Positions 54,874-63,373 of a stretch of 64,000 nt of DNA are shown here, piece by piece. The notes beneath the pieces are model-generated. The model ran no database searches. It worked only from the letters and a program-made list of their open reading frames with translations, and was not told the DNA's origin. A program made the position numbers and the translations under genes. This DNA comes from G942493375 sp942493375 (GTDB lineage: Bacteria > Armatimonadota > UBA5829): positions 992,001 through 1,056,000 of the forward strand of contig OW818698.1 in the NCBI GenBank assembly GCA_942493375.1, read 5' to 3'. Within the stretch, counting starts at the first letter, position 1, and the number at the start of each line of letters is the position of its first letter.

Positions 54874-54998
54874 TCATAATATCTAAGGTGCTCTCCGCAG
54901 TTACCTGGTGCATCGGCATCGGCGCTTCGGGGGGATCGGGGTGTTGCTAAAACATATTGGCTTATACTCCCCCTCCGCTCTGATACCGATGCATATCA
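54874..54998. repeat. ~113-bp palindromic element, copy 2
   Basis: Near-identical to 42979-43092, with similarity reaching slightly further left (ctcataatatctaaggtg). Both copies are next to a modular repeat tail. Confidence 0.85.
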
Positions 54999-54999
54999 G

Positions 55000-55180
55000 A
55001 AGTCAGAAGCCAGAATCCAGAAGCCAGAAGAATGAAGACTGGGAGACGAATAGGACCAATAGGACTTATAGGACCTGGGATTCTGCATTGTCAACTGTCA
55101 ATTATCAATTGTCAATTACGCCTTCCCTTCTCCGTGTCCTCTGTGTCTCCGCGTGAAACTCCCTTCCTGAAGCCTCTCCC
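55000..55180. repeat. Modular intergenic repeat tail, copy 3
   Basis: Order: cagaatccagaagccagaag; ggaccaataggacttatagg; tgcattgtcaactgtcaat; tgtgtctccgcgtgaaac; cctgaagcc. The same assembly as at 41034 and 41930. Confidence 0.85.
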
Positions 55181-57187
55181 CTAAAGCCTGAATCTCAGAT
55201 ACACTGGCTCCATCAACCTTAATTCTATTGGAATCACTGCCGACCCGTTGGCTACTGTTATGCTGAGTTGGTTCCATTCGCCTTTGTTGTTCAAGACATC
55301 CACCTTGGCGCCGTTCCAGTTGTCGGATACTAGAAGCTTAAATTCTGTAGCGGTGTCTGAGGAGAGGTTGATCAGTGTGACGATGGCTTTGGTTTCGGTT
55401 TTGGAAAGGTTGTATATACAGTATATGTTCGGCAGGCTCTTAACATATACGGGCAGCGCTTCCCGGCCCAGCCATTCTATCGACTGCTTGATTATCTCTT
55501 TCTTCCTGTAGTTGAATATGGAGGATGACGTCATGTTGTCTTTCAGGTTATATGCCATGATGACAACCCGTCCGCCTAAGGAGTTTTCATACCTTATCAT
55601 GCCCGGCATAACTGTGTCACCGGCAGGGTCGATCAGGGAGGTCAGTGTTTTTGCTTCGGGTTTAGGGGTGAGTTTGCTGAATCCCCTACCCTCGGTACCT
55701 GCCAGGGCGAACATGAAGTTATAGATCAACTTGCCCTTGATACCTTCAAAACCGGCATCCTCATTGATCTTTTCGAAGCAGAACTTTATCTCCTGCCCCG
55801 GGGTTGCATCGGCACCAATTAAGTCACCGAAGCCTCTATCCGACAGGACGCATGCAGCCTCTCCATCCATCATCACCCCACCGGCAAGCAGCTCTCTGAC
55901 TTCATCATCCGTTAGGAATGAAGCATAATGCCCCGACAGCATCTTCACTTTGCCGGGCGTCACTGAATATGGAATCCCGAGTTTACCCAGGACACCTATC
56001 CACGGGTTCCCCCCTCCTGCCGGAAAATGCCTGGCTACGGGATTGTAGGGCACGACGATATGCGACCATTGTGAATGCAGGATCTCACAACCCACCGGAC
56101 GGCAGTCCCTGACCTCATTGCGAATGGTCGAAAACCGCGCACGCTCAGCCTTTAGCATATCGTTATAGCCCGATTCCTCCAGCGGATCATCGAGAAGCTG
56201 CTGCGCCAGGATGAATGTATCGTTCATTCCGTAAGAGAACGCCGCCGCCATCTGACTCTTAAGCTTTGCAGCAGACATGAAGAACCGGGTGTGCGGGTAA
56301 GGATCGGACTCATGCACCAGTTCAAAATGCTCCGGCAGGTTCTGCTTTGAGTAGAGAACATTGAAGAGTGTTGTGGGAATGCCCCCTGCATCATCGGTTG
56401 AATAAGCTGATCCATAGACCCGGATCATCGGCTGTGTCTTCCCTCCAAACGCCGATGCGACCGCTTCGGTGAAATCGCCATCATAACTCGACATCCCGGA
56501 CTGGCATAAAGATACCCGAGTCTCCGGTGAGACTTCATCGATCTTCTCACGCACCGCACGGGCAAAATCCGCAAGGCTATCCCGGCTGAGCTCCCCCCAC
56601 TGCCTTCTCAGCTTAATGCTCAAAGGAGTAACCGAGCTGAAGATCTCCAGCAGCTGCTCGCGGGAGTAATCCGTCCCGGTCCGCTTCGCAAACTCCTTAA
56701 TATGCAGCGGGCAGAAACATCCAAACTTCACAGGCCCATGATTGCTTACATTATAATCATCCTCGATCTTGATAATGAAAGGCTTGGCGATACCGGCAAC
56801 TGCTGCGATGTTCTGAGTAAACACCTCCCGGAAGTCCATATCCAGGGGACAGGACGCGATAAAATCGGTCTCGGACACGCAGCCATCCAGAGCAACCTGT
56901 GTTTGAAATGGAGCTTTCCCAGTCTCCAGAGTCGGCATACACCACCACCCGACCTGAATGTCCGTGTCCGACAGCCTATTTTTAACATTCAACAGGTTCT
57001 CCCCGATCTGCCGGTAATATGTCGGATCAGGCATACCAGTTAAAAGCGCTTGAATCCATGGAGCAGTAAGCAAAAATCTCCGCAGCCCATATTTCCTGTT
57101 GAGTTCCAGAAGTGTTGAAACAATCTCGTCTTCAGTTAGTATATGCGGAAGAATCGGCACAATAGGATCAATCTGTAAGTCAGACAT
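55181..57187 (-). CDS. Putative TIM-barrel glycoside hydrolase (family not assigned)
   Basis: 668 residues, no signal peptide. The N-terminal ~330 residues show barrel-like alternation with FIIKIEDDYNVSNHG, CFCPLHIKEFAKRTG and SLCQSGMSSYDGD, as in GH42/GH140-like or DUF4838-type proteins. The middle (~400-560) looks like a GATase-like trimerisation domain (SGHYASFLTDDEVRELLAGG), and the last ~110 residues are a beta-sandwich (ATEFKLLVSDNWNGAKV). The arrangement resembles beta-galactosidases of clan A with a trimerisation domain. Acid residues in EDD could be catalytic. Family and substrate are open. The ATG at 57187 is the first Met. Confidence 0.6.
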   Translation of the reverse strand: MSDLQIDPIVPILPHILTEDEIVSTLLELNRKYGLRRFLLTAPWIQALLTGMPDPTYYRQIGENLLNVKNRLSDTDIQVGWWCMPTLETGKAPFQTQVALDGCVSETDFIASCPLDMDFREVFTQNIAAVAGIAKPFIIKIEDDYNVSNHGPVKFGCFCPLHIKEFAKRTGTDYSREQLLEIFSSVTPLSIKLRRQWGELSRDSLADFARAVREKIDEVSPETRVSLCQSGMSSYDGDFTEAVASAFGGKTQPMIRVYGSAYSTDDAGGIPTTLFNVLYSKQNLPEHFELVHESDPYPHTRFFMSAAKLKSQMAAAFSYGMNDTFILAQQLLDDPLEESGYNDMLKAERARFSTIRNEVRDCRPVGCEILHSQWSHIVVPYNPVARHFPAGGGNPWIGVLGKLGIPYSVTPGKVKMLSGHYASFLTDDEVRELLAGGVMMDGEAACVLSDRGFGDLIGADATPGQEIKFCFEKINEDAGFEGIKGKLIYNFMFALAGTEGRGFSKLTPKPEAKTLTSLIDPAGDTVMPGMIRYENSLGGRVVIMAYNLKDNMTSSSIFNYRKKEIIKQSIEWLGREALPVYVKSLPNIYCIYNLSKTETKAIVTLINLSSDTATEFKLLVSDNWNGAKVDVLNNKGEWNQLSITVANGSAVIPIELRLMEPVYLRFRL

Positions 57188-57386
57188 ATTAAATGCTCCT
57201 GTTTGTATTGATTGCTGGGATATAGATAGGCTGTACTTTTCGGTAACAATATACCATAATTTTCAATGCATTGTCAGAACAAGATTTTTAGGATTAATGG
57301 ATTAACAGGATCCTGTGTCCGGATGGCTCGGGATACCGCGGACAGTCTCCCCTACGGGGCTAATTAGCGATTTAATTGGCACTTGG

Positions 57387-57395
57387 TGTTATAAT
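57387..57395 (+). promoter_or_regulatory. Extended -10 promoter of the Clp-N gene
   Basis: TGtTATAAT, 42 bases before the ATG at 57437, with no strong -35. Confidence 0.5.
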
Positions 57396-57436
57396 GTCGG
57401 ACAACGGGTGGATTTCTGGTTTATGGGAGGTTTTAT

Positions 57437-58360
57437 ATGTGGCAGCGGTTTACGGAACATGCACGGAGGGTTGTATTCTATGCCCAGGAAGAAGCGAATA
57501 GGCTTGGTACAAGCTATGTTACCACAGAGCATATATTGCTTGGACTGCTGCGGGAGCCTGATTGTACTGCTGTGAAGATTCTGGGAGCAATGGGTGTAAG
57601 TACTTACGAGGTACGGAAAGAAATCGAAAGTCAGGTTGCGGCTGATGAAAGAAATCGTGAAGAGGATATGCAGCTTACACCAAGGGCAAAGAGAGTAATA
57701 GACCATGCGTATAGCGAAGCGAAGAGTCTTGGTGGTGAAGCCATCACTTCAAAGCACCTGCTACTGGGTCTTATCCGGGAAGGTGATGGAATGGCGGCGC
57801 GTGTGCTCCAGAAACTTGGAGTCAATATTGATCTTGCACATCAGGCGGCTGCGAGTTTACAGGATATGGAAACAACAACTGCTGACCCGGAAATAGTGGC
57901 TAAGATTCAGGAAATGCGGGACGAATTTGCAAGGATACAGAAACTCAATAAAGAGACAGATGGAACAGAACAACAGTTGATATCTCCGGACAAGCTCACG
58001 GAAGCGCATAAGTTGCTAAACGTTGTTCTCAAGAATCCGCCATTGCGTGACGAATCACGAGCAATACTGCAAGGGATAATTGAGGAGTACGGCAGAGAAA
58101 TTTGCTCAGATCGCGAGCGCTGCACAGCTATGCTGTGGGAGCGTCGAGGTGAATATACCAGAGAGATAATGGCATTCATAATGGTTCTGCATGCAGGTAT
58201 AATTGAAGACATGTATGAATCATCTAATATTGACCACAACGTGATGTTTAACAGATTAATACAAAAAGTGGCTGAACTTACTCCTATTGACCGGGCACAC
58301 GGGTTCTGGGCGATTGTGTCATGGGCTTTGGCACTTGGGATTATCAATGAAAAAGACTAA
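57437..58360 (+). CDS. Clp N-domain protein (stand-alone) with unknown C-terminal domain
   Basis: 307 residues. Residues ~2-145 hold two Clp_N repeats as in ClpC: FTEHARRVVFYAQEEANRLG...ITTEHILLGLL-like and LTPRAKRVIDHAYSEAKSLG...SKHLLLGLIREGDGMAARVL. No AAA+ module follows, so it cannot unfold proteins itself; it may bind ClpC adaptors or arginine-phosphorylated substrates as a competitor. The C-terminal ~100 residues (EICSDRERCTAMLWERR...GFWAIVSWALALGI) form a helical domain I have no name for. GGGAGG is well placed. ybaK starts inside its last codons. Confidence 0.8.
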   Translation: MWQRFTEHARRVVFYAQEEANRLGTSYVTTEHILLGLLREPDCTAVKILGAMGVSTYEVRKEIESQVAADERNREEDMQLTPRAKRVIDHAYSEAKSLGGEAITSKHLLLGLIREGDGMAARVLQKLGVNIDLAHQAAASLQDMETTTADPEIVAKIQEMRDEFARIQKLNKETDGTEQQLISPDKLTEAHKLLNVVLKNPPLRDESRAILQGIIEEYGREICSDRERCTAMLWERRGEYTREIMAFIMVLHAGIIEDMYESSNIDHNVMFNRLIQKVAELTPIDRAHGFWAIVSWALALGIINEKD

Positions 58361-58823
58361 TGCTATTCGGCAACTTGATATTATGAAGATCTCATATGAA
58401 GTGCGGGAGTATGAGGTGGATGAATCTGACCTGAGTGCGGGGACTGTTGCGAAAAAGATGGATCTGCCACTAGAGCAAGTATTTAAAACGCTTGTGGCAC
58501 AGGGAGATAAATCGGGGGTGTTTCTTGCTGTTATTCCGGGTGGAGAAGAACTTGATCTCAAGACTGCAGCTTCAGTTACGGGAAACAAGAAAGTAGAAAT
58601 GGTCTCTTTAAAGGAAGTTCAACCGCTTACAGGATATATCCGCGGAGGAGTTTCACCTATCGGGACAAAGAAACCATATCCGGTCTACCTGGATGAGACC
58701 GCTAGGGACTTTCCATTCATCTCAATTAGTGCAGGCCAGCGCGGCATGCAGGTGCTGATTAATCCGGATGATTTAGTAAAAGTGACTAACGCTACCATAG
58801 TAAGATTAGGAAAACTGCTGTAA
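58347..58823 (+). CDS. ybaK: YbaK/EbsC-family Cys-tRNA(Pro) deacylase
   Basis: 158 residues. It begins KKTNAIRQLDIMKISYEV and follows YbaK: VAKKMDLPLEQVFKTLVAQGD with the catalytic Lys, VIPGGEELDLKTAA, and GYIRGGVSPIGTKKPYPVYLDET. YbaK clears Cys from mischarged tRNA(Pro). ATG 58347 overlaps the Clp-N gene by 14 bases, so the two are co-translated. Why a Clp-N protein and a tRNA proofreading factor are paired is unclear, but both belong to protein-quality control. Confidence 0.9.
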   Translation: MKKTNAIRQLDIMKISYEVREYEVDESDLSAGTVAKKMDLPLEQVFKTLVAQGDKSGVFLAVIPGGEELDLKTAASVTGNKKVEMVSLKEVQPLTGYIRGGVSPIGTKKPYPVYLDETARDFPFISISAGQRGMQVLINPDDLVKVTNATIVRLGKLL

Positions 58824-58824
58824 C

Positions 58825-58931
58825 TGTTCAGTATTTTGTGAGTAAATTTCCGTTCATCCTTCGATACGCGCTTCGCGCTACTCAGGACGAACGGAATTTT
58901 ATCATATTACACATTAACGCCGACCTGTTAC
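58825..58931. repeat. Intact ~107-bp palindromic repeat (empty target of the IS110-type element)
   Basis: Outer arms gttcagtatt.. and ..gacctgttac and inner ccgttcatccttcgatac...gacgaacgg form a hairpin around ttcgatacgcgcttcgcg. It continues unbroken through ctactcaggacgaacgg, which is where the element at 34909 interrupts the related copy. Confidence 0.88.
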
Positions 58932-58982
58932 AGACTACTGCATCATAGTAAATCTATACATTATTATATAAGAGGAAAACAG

Positions 58983-60443
58983 ATGCTTAAGCTCCATAAG
59001 ATTCCTGAAGTTTTCGGCGACGATCCGCTGCGCAGCGGTCTGTATGAAGCAACTGTCAATGGACAGGCCTGCGGTGTCCGCACGTGCCGGGTATCGGCGA
59101 TGCCGTTTAATACTTGTTCTATACCGCGCCAGCGTCCATTGGACCAGACTGAGGATGCTGCGTTTATGACCTTTTCCGGCGACGGAGAGGTGCACATTAA
59201 GGTCGAAAGCAAAGCTCCTTTTCATAAAGCAACGCTGCGTCCACTGATTCATGAGATAGAAACCAGTATCGAAGGAAACAATGTTGAATTCGCTCTGCCT
59301 AGGCCCGGACAATATGTCCTGGAACTAGATTCGGAGCATCATGCGCTCCATATTTTCTATGATCCTGCAAAGGAATTTCCGGAAAAGGATACTGCGACTT
59401 ACTCTTTCGGACCAGGGCTGCACTTCCCGGGCATTATAGAACTCAAGGACAATGACAGCGTCTATATCGATCCCGATGCAGTGGTTTATGGTTCGATTCG
59501 CGGTATAAATGTCCGGAACATCAAAATCTATGGCGGCGGCATCCTGGACGACACCTGCCACGAACGCATTTTCTGGAACGACTGTGTCCGCTGGGCAGCT
59601 CAGTGCGAGATATTGCTAGTCGGATGCGAAAACATTGAAATCGAAGATATAGTGATGTTGAACTCTCCGATCTGGGTGATCGGTATTTTCGGCTGTGAAA
59701 AGGTAAAGATCGACCGGGTCAAAATTGTCGGGCAGTGGCGCTATAATACCGACGGCATCGACATTGTGAACAGCCGGGATGTTATAATCAGCAATTCGTT
59801 CATCCGCAGTTTCGATGACGGGATTGTACTAAAGGGACTCGACTGGGCGTTTAACGGTTACGACAACTGGCAGTGGAAAAACGGCAGGAATGTTGAAGAT
59901 ATCCGGGTCTCCGGCTGCGTTGTCTGGTGCGGATGGGGGCGAACACTCGAAATCGGAACCGAGACCGATGCCCCGGAATATCGGAACATCATTTTTGAAG
60001 ACTGCGATCTGATCCATAACTCAATCATAGCAATGGATATAGCCAATGCTAATGGCGCCTTAGTTCATGACCTGACTTTCAGAGATATCCGGGTCGAGTT
60101 CCAGGCAGATACCCAGCCGGAGATCCTTCAACTTTCGGATGATCACCGTTATGCACCCGGTGACAAAAAGCAGCCTCCGATACTCTACCTCTCGCACAAC
60201 CGGCATTATCAGCCATGGGAGACCCGGGAAGGCGTAAACTGCGATATCCTGCTTGAAGATATCCGCGTGTTTTCGGAACCAGGAATTGGAAAGCCGGAGA
60301 TAGCTCTGATCAACACATCACCCGAGCAAGGCCAGCGGAACCACACAATCCGAAACCTGACAGTCAATGGTAGAAAAATCAACAAGCTGGAAGAAATCGA
60401 ATACAGGAGTGAAGGCGGAGCTGAAGATCCTGTTATTGAATGA
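58983..60443 (+). CDS. GH28-like parallel beta-helix glycosidase
   Basis: 486 residues, no signal peptide. The first ~140 residues are a beta-sandwich, then a right-handed beta-helix with NTDGIDIVNSRDVIISNSFI and SFDDGIVLKG, matching the GH28/GH49-type NTD...DD catalytic pattern (Asp in TDGID and the DD pair). The layout recalls plant- and bacteria-type polygalacturonases and isopullulanases. It probably hydrolyses an imported oligosaccharide in the cytoplasm. AGAGGAAA precedes the ATG by four to five bases. The next gene downstream is a deacetylase-like protein 147 bases away, with a strong hairpin between them, so they may be separate transcripts. Confidence 0.75.
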   Translation: MLKLHKIPEVFGDDPLRSGLYEATVNGQACGVRTCRVSAMPFNTCSIPRQRPLDQTEDAAFMTFSGDGEVHIKVESKAPFHKATLRPLIHEIETSIEGNNVEFALPRPGQYVLELDSEHHALHIFYDPAKEFPEKDTATYSFGPGLHFPGIIELKDNDSVYIDPDAVVYGSIRGINVRNIKIYGGGILDDTCHERIFWNDCVRWAAQCEILLVGCENIEIEDIVMLNSPIWVIGIFGCEKVKIDRVKIVGQWRYNTDGIDIVNSRDVIISNSFIRSFDDGIVLKGLDWAFNGYDNWQWKNGRNVEDIRVSGCVVWCGWGRTLEIGTETDAPEYRNIIFEDCDLIHNSIIAMDIANANGALVHDLTFRDIRVEFQADTQPEILQLSDDHRYAPGDKKQPPILYLSHNRHYQPWETREGVNCDILLEDIRVFSEPGIGKPEIALINTSPEQGQRNHTIRNLTVNGRKINKLEEIEYRSEGGAEDPVIE

Positions 60444-60474
60444 TTGTATGTAGCAGTTCAGTAATATGGAAACA

Positions 60475-60545
60475 TTGTCATCCTGAGGAACGAAGGATCT
60501 GCTTTTTCCGGACGGAAAGCAGATCCTTCGTTCCTCAGGATGACA
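60475..60545. repeat. Perfect ~30-bp hairpin element
   Basis: tcatcctgaggaacgaagga and its exact inverse flank a ~10-base loop (ttccggacgg); the stem is about 30 bp including aaagcagatcc. Outer arms cagttcagtaat...gaactgtta match those of the element at 58825. A single arm occurs at ~36630-36660. Confidence 0.88.
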
Positions 60546-60590
60546 AGTTCCGCAACTATGAACTGTTATTGATTGCATAAGGGAGTTAGC

Positions 60591-61382
60591 ATGACTGTTT
60601 TTTTCTGTTATCCTGAAGGACTTAATAAGGCACTGACTATGAGCTATGATGACGGCGTGGTACAAGATCGTCGTCTGGTGGATATATTCAACAAATATGG
60701 GTTGAAAGGTAGTTTTCATCTCAATTCTGCGCGGTTAGGATCAGGCCGATGCATCGCACCGGAGGAGGTAGCTGATCTGTATCGCGGGCACGAGGTTTCC
60801 TGCCACGGTGCAACCCACGCTTTAGAAGCTCAGATTCCGCGCAGTATGGTTATGACCGAAGTATGGAATGATCGGCTGGCACTTGAAAATCTCTGTGGAT
60901 ATCAAGTCTGCGGGATGTCATATCCAAACGATTCCCGTGATCCGGAAACTATCAATCGATTACGAGCAGCGGGTATCATCTGTTCCCGCACAGTCGAGAG
61001 CACCGGAAGCTTCGCTCTACCGCAGGATTTCCTACTGTGGCACCCGACCTGCCATCATTTGAAAATGCTTGAAATGCTTCCACATTTTCTCGAATATCCG
61101 TATTCCTGGGGAATGCCGCTGTTTTACGTCTGGGGGCACTCTTATGAATTCGACAATGACAACAACTGGGCAATAATGGAAGAGTTCGCAGAGCGCGCTT
61201 CAGGAAAAGAGGATGTCTGGTATGCAACCAACATAGAAATCTGCCGTTATATGAAAGCCATTCACGAACTGGTAGCGTCCGCAGACGGCAAAACTCTCAC
61301 CAACTTTTCCAGCATCACAGTCTGGTTCCAGTTCAATGGAAAACTTTACTCTGTTGCATCTGGTGAGACTGTCAGGCTGTGA
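60591..61382 (+). CDS. Polysaccharide deacetylase-like (NodB-fold) protein
   Basis: 263 residues. LTMSYDDGVVQDRRLVDIFNKYGLKGSFHLN is the start of the NodB domain (the DDG metal motif is SYDDG), and VSCHGATHALEAQIPRS holds the H-x-x-x-H of the metal site. MSYPNDSRDPETINRLRAAG and FYVWGHSYEF follow. It would de-N- or de-O-acetylate a glycan; no signal peptide is seen, so the substrate is probably intracellular. ATG 60591 has AAGGGAG before it; an upstream TTG at 60573 is weaker. Confidence 0.82.
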   Translation: MTVFFCYPEGLNKALTMSYDDGVVQDRRLVDIFNKYGLKGSFHLNSARLGSGRCIAPEEVADLYRGHEVSCHGATHALEAQIPRSMVMTEVWNDRLALENLCGYQVCGMSYPNDSRDPETINRLRAAGIICSRTVESTGSFALPQDFLLWHPTCHHLKMLEMLPHFLEYPYSWGMPLFYVWGHSYEFDNDNNWAIMEEFAERASGKEDVWYATNIEICRYMKAIHELVASADGKTLTNFSSITVWFQFNGKLYSVASGETVRL

Positions 61383-61559
61383 GGCAGTCATAGGGGACAG
61401 TGGGGCTGTTAGAATCACACAACCCCATTGCAACAGTATCTGTCATCCATATTGGTGTTCTGCATGGACTAAACAGCCCATGCAGAACATAATCAAGCTC
61501 TATTGCATACTGTTCCATCCGGTTACATCAAGCAATCGAGACATGGTATTAGACTTATC

Positions 61560-62987
61560 TTACATGCTCGTGCGGATATCTTTCTCCTCTTCATCTGCCG
61601 GCTTTATATTCTGGTTTAGGCGGAAGAAGTTCGTAGGGTCGTATTTTCGCTTGAGCTGCGCAAGTTTCCGATACTTCGGTTCTCCGTATGACGCCTTCAC
61701 TCTGTCCTCACCTTCGTCTGTCATAAAGTTCACGTAGCTGGCACCGAGTGAATACGGCCTTATGGATTCCCAAAGCTCTTTGGTCCAGACTATATTTTTT
61801 CGGTCGTCTGCAGGATCAGTCCATGTGCTGATGATATTCAAAATGTACCTGGCATCCCGGTGGCTGAAAGCGGTATCTTCGCTACCAACGCGACCGTAAG
61901 CTCCTTCCAGGTGATGTATATCGAAATGTGTCATCGGGGAAGGCACTTTATTGAAATGCTCAATAAAGACTTTGATAGAGTCATCGCTCACACTGCCCAT
62001 ATAGTCGCTCTTCCAGTAGTTTCTGACACCGGCTGGTGCTATCCCATCCAGCATCGATTGCAATCCCACATATGGCATCTCATCAAACACGTCTACTACC
62101 GGTAGCACAGACTCTCGCAGAGGAGCAATCACACGCTTACCCTCCTCTATTGACCCGGCATAGCAACCTACTATGGCGACAAGAGGTTTTCCATGCATCT
62201 CCACAGGGACGAATGGAGCCGGTGGTGCAGTCACGAAGGATGCCATCGTGGTCAGTTCGTCGGGGAGGTTTTGTGTAAATTCGCGGTATATTTTGAGGAT
62301 TCGTTCCGCTTCTGAAACCGGCCAGGCTATGAGTCCACCAAGTACCATAGGCCCGACTGGATGCAAACGGTAAGTAAACTCGGTAACAATGCCGAAGTTC
62401 CCCCCACCCCCGCGAAGTGCCCAGAAGAGATCGGCATTCTTCTCTGAACTGGCATGGATGAGTTTACCTTCAGCAGTGACCAACGCAACGGTAACTAGAT
62501 TGTCACACGCCAAACCGTGTTTCCTTTCCAGCCAGCCCATGCCTCCACCAAGAGTAAAGCCCCCGATTCCGGTAGTGGAAATCAGTCCGCCGGTAGACGC
62601 AAGACCATACTCCTGAGTTGCTTTGTCAAACTCACCCCAGGTAACGCCTCCCTCGGCACGCACAGTTCGGGACTGCGGATCCACCTGTATTTGCTTCATC
62701 AGAGCAAGGTCAATGACTACTCCCGCTTCACAAAGCGCATAGCCAGCTATGTTGTGTCCACCACCCCTTACTGACGCCGGTAGATTGTTCGCTCGTGCAA
62801 AGGCGACTGCAGCCATAACGTCCTGTGCGTTGGCGCATTGCAAAATGACAGCCGGATGTTTATCTATCATCCCGTTCCATATCTTGCGCGCTTCGTCATA
62901 ATCACTATCTTCCGGCTGTAAAATACGTCCTTCGAAAGTCTTGCTTAGTTCTTTGACTTTATGTTCATTAATTGTCACTGTAGACAT
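61560..62987 (-). CDS. FAD-linked oxidoreductase (BBE-like/PCMH flavoprotein)
   Basis: 475 residues. The FAD-binding PCMH half has ASVRGGGHNIAGYALCEAGVV, with His78 in place for covalent 8-alpha-histidyl-FAD, and GGFTLGGGMGWLERKHGL. The second covalent Cys of bicovalent berberine-bridge enzymes is not evident. The C-terminal BBE segment ends ASYGEPKYRKLAQLKRKYDPTNFFRLNQNI, which is typical. Such enzymes oxidise sugars or alcohols using oxygen. AAGGAGG lies eight bases before ATG 62987. It is monocistronic and convergent with the gene at 60591. Confidence 0.88.
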   Translation of the reverse strand: MSTVTINEHKVKELSKTFEGRILQPEDSDYDEARKIWNGMIDKHPAVILQCANAQDVMAAVAFARANNLPASVRGGGHNIAGYALCEAGVVIDLALMKQIQVDPQSRTVRAEGGVTWGEFDKATQEYGLASTGGLISTTGIGGFTLGGGMGWLERKHGLACDNLVTVALVTAEGKLIHASSEKNADLFWALRGGGGNFGIVTEFTYRLHPVGPMVLGGLIAWPVSEAERILKIYREFTQNLPDELTTMASFVTAPPAPFVPVEMHGKPLVAIVGCYAGSIEEGKRVIAPLRESVLPVVDVFDEMPYVGLQSMLDGIAPAGVRNYWKSDYMGSVSDDSIKVFIEHFNKVPSPMTHFDIHHLEGAYGRVGSEDTAFSHRDARYILNIISTWTDPADDRKNIVWTKELWESIRPYSLGASYVNFMTDEGEDRVKASYGEPKYRKLAQLKRKYDPTNFFRLNQNIKPADEEEKDIRTSM

Positions 62988-63373
62988 CCTATTATCCTCC
63001 TTACAAGTTCGGATGTTCTTCGTATTTCTGGTTATTCCCACTCTATTCAAGGCATTAAACGGAGATAGCTTAATGATCGAGACGATGCATAAACAAGTCA
63101 GCGGTTGTGGTTATACTGGTGGAGTATGATTTGAGTTTTGTGGAAATTCAAAGTCCATTCATACTTCGATACGCGCTCCGCGCTACTCAGCACGAACGGA
63201 CTTTACTTCGATACGCGCTTTGCGCTACTCAGCACGAACGGACTTTAGGTCATTTCACAGTAAACTGAACTCTTTCCGGGTGGATATTAAACTGCAAAAA
63301 CTATCACTTGGTTTACAATATTCGGTATGATAGAATCTTGGAACTACAAATGAACCTTATGTGGAGGGAATCT
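62988..63373. repeat. Divergent intergenic region with tandem cttcgatacgcgc repeats
   Basis: 63165-63250 has two tandem copies of cttcgatacgcgct..gcgctactcagcacgaacgg, the same core as at 34.9, 58.8 and 13.0 kb. TTGGTT-17-TAGAAT at 63309-63337 could be the promoter of the next gene. No gene lies here. Confidence 0.6.
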
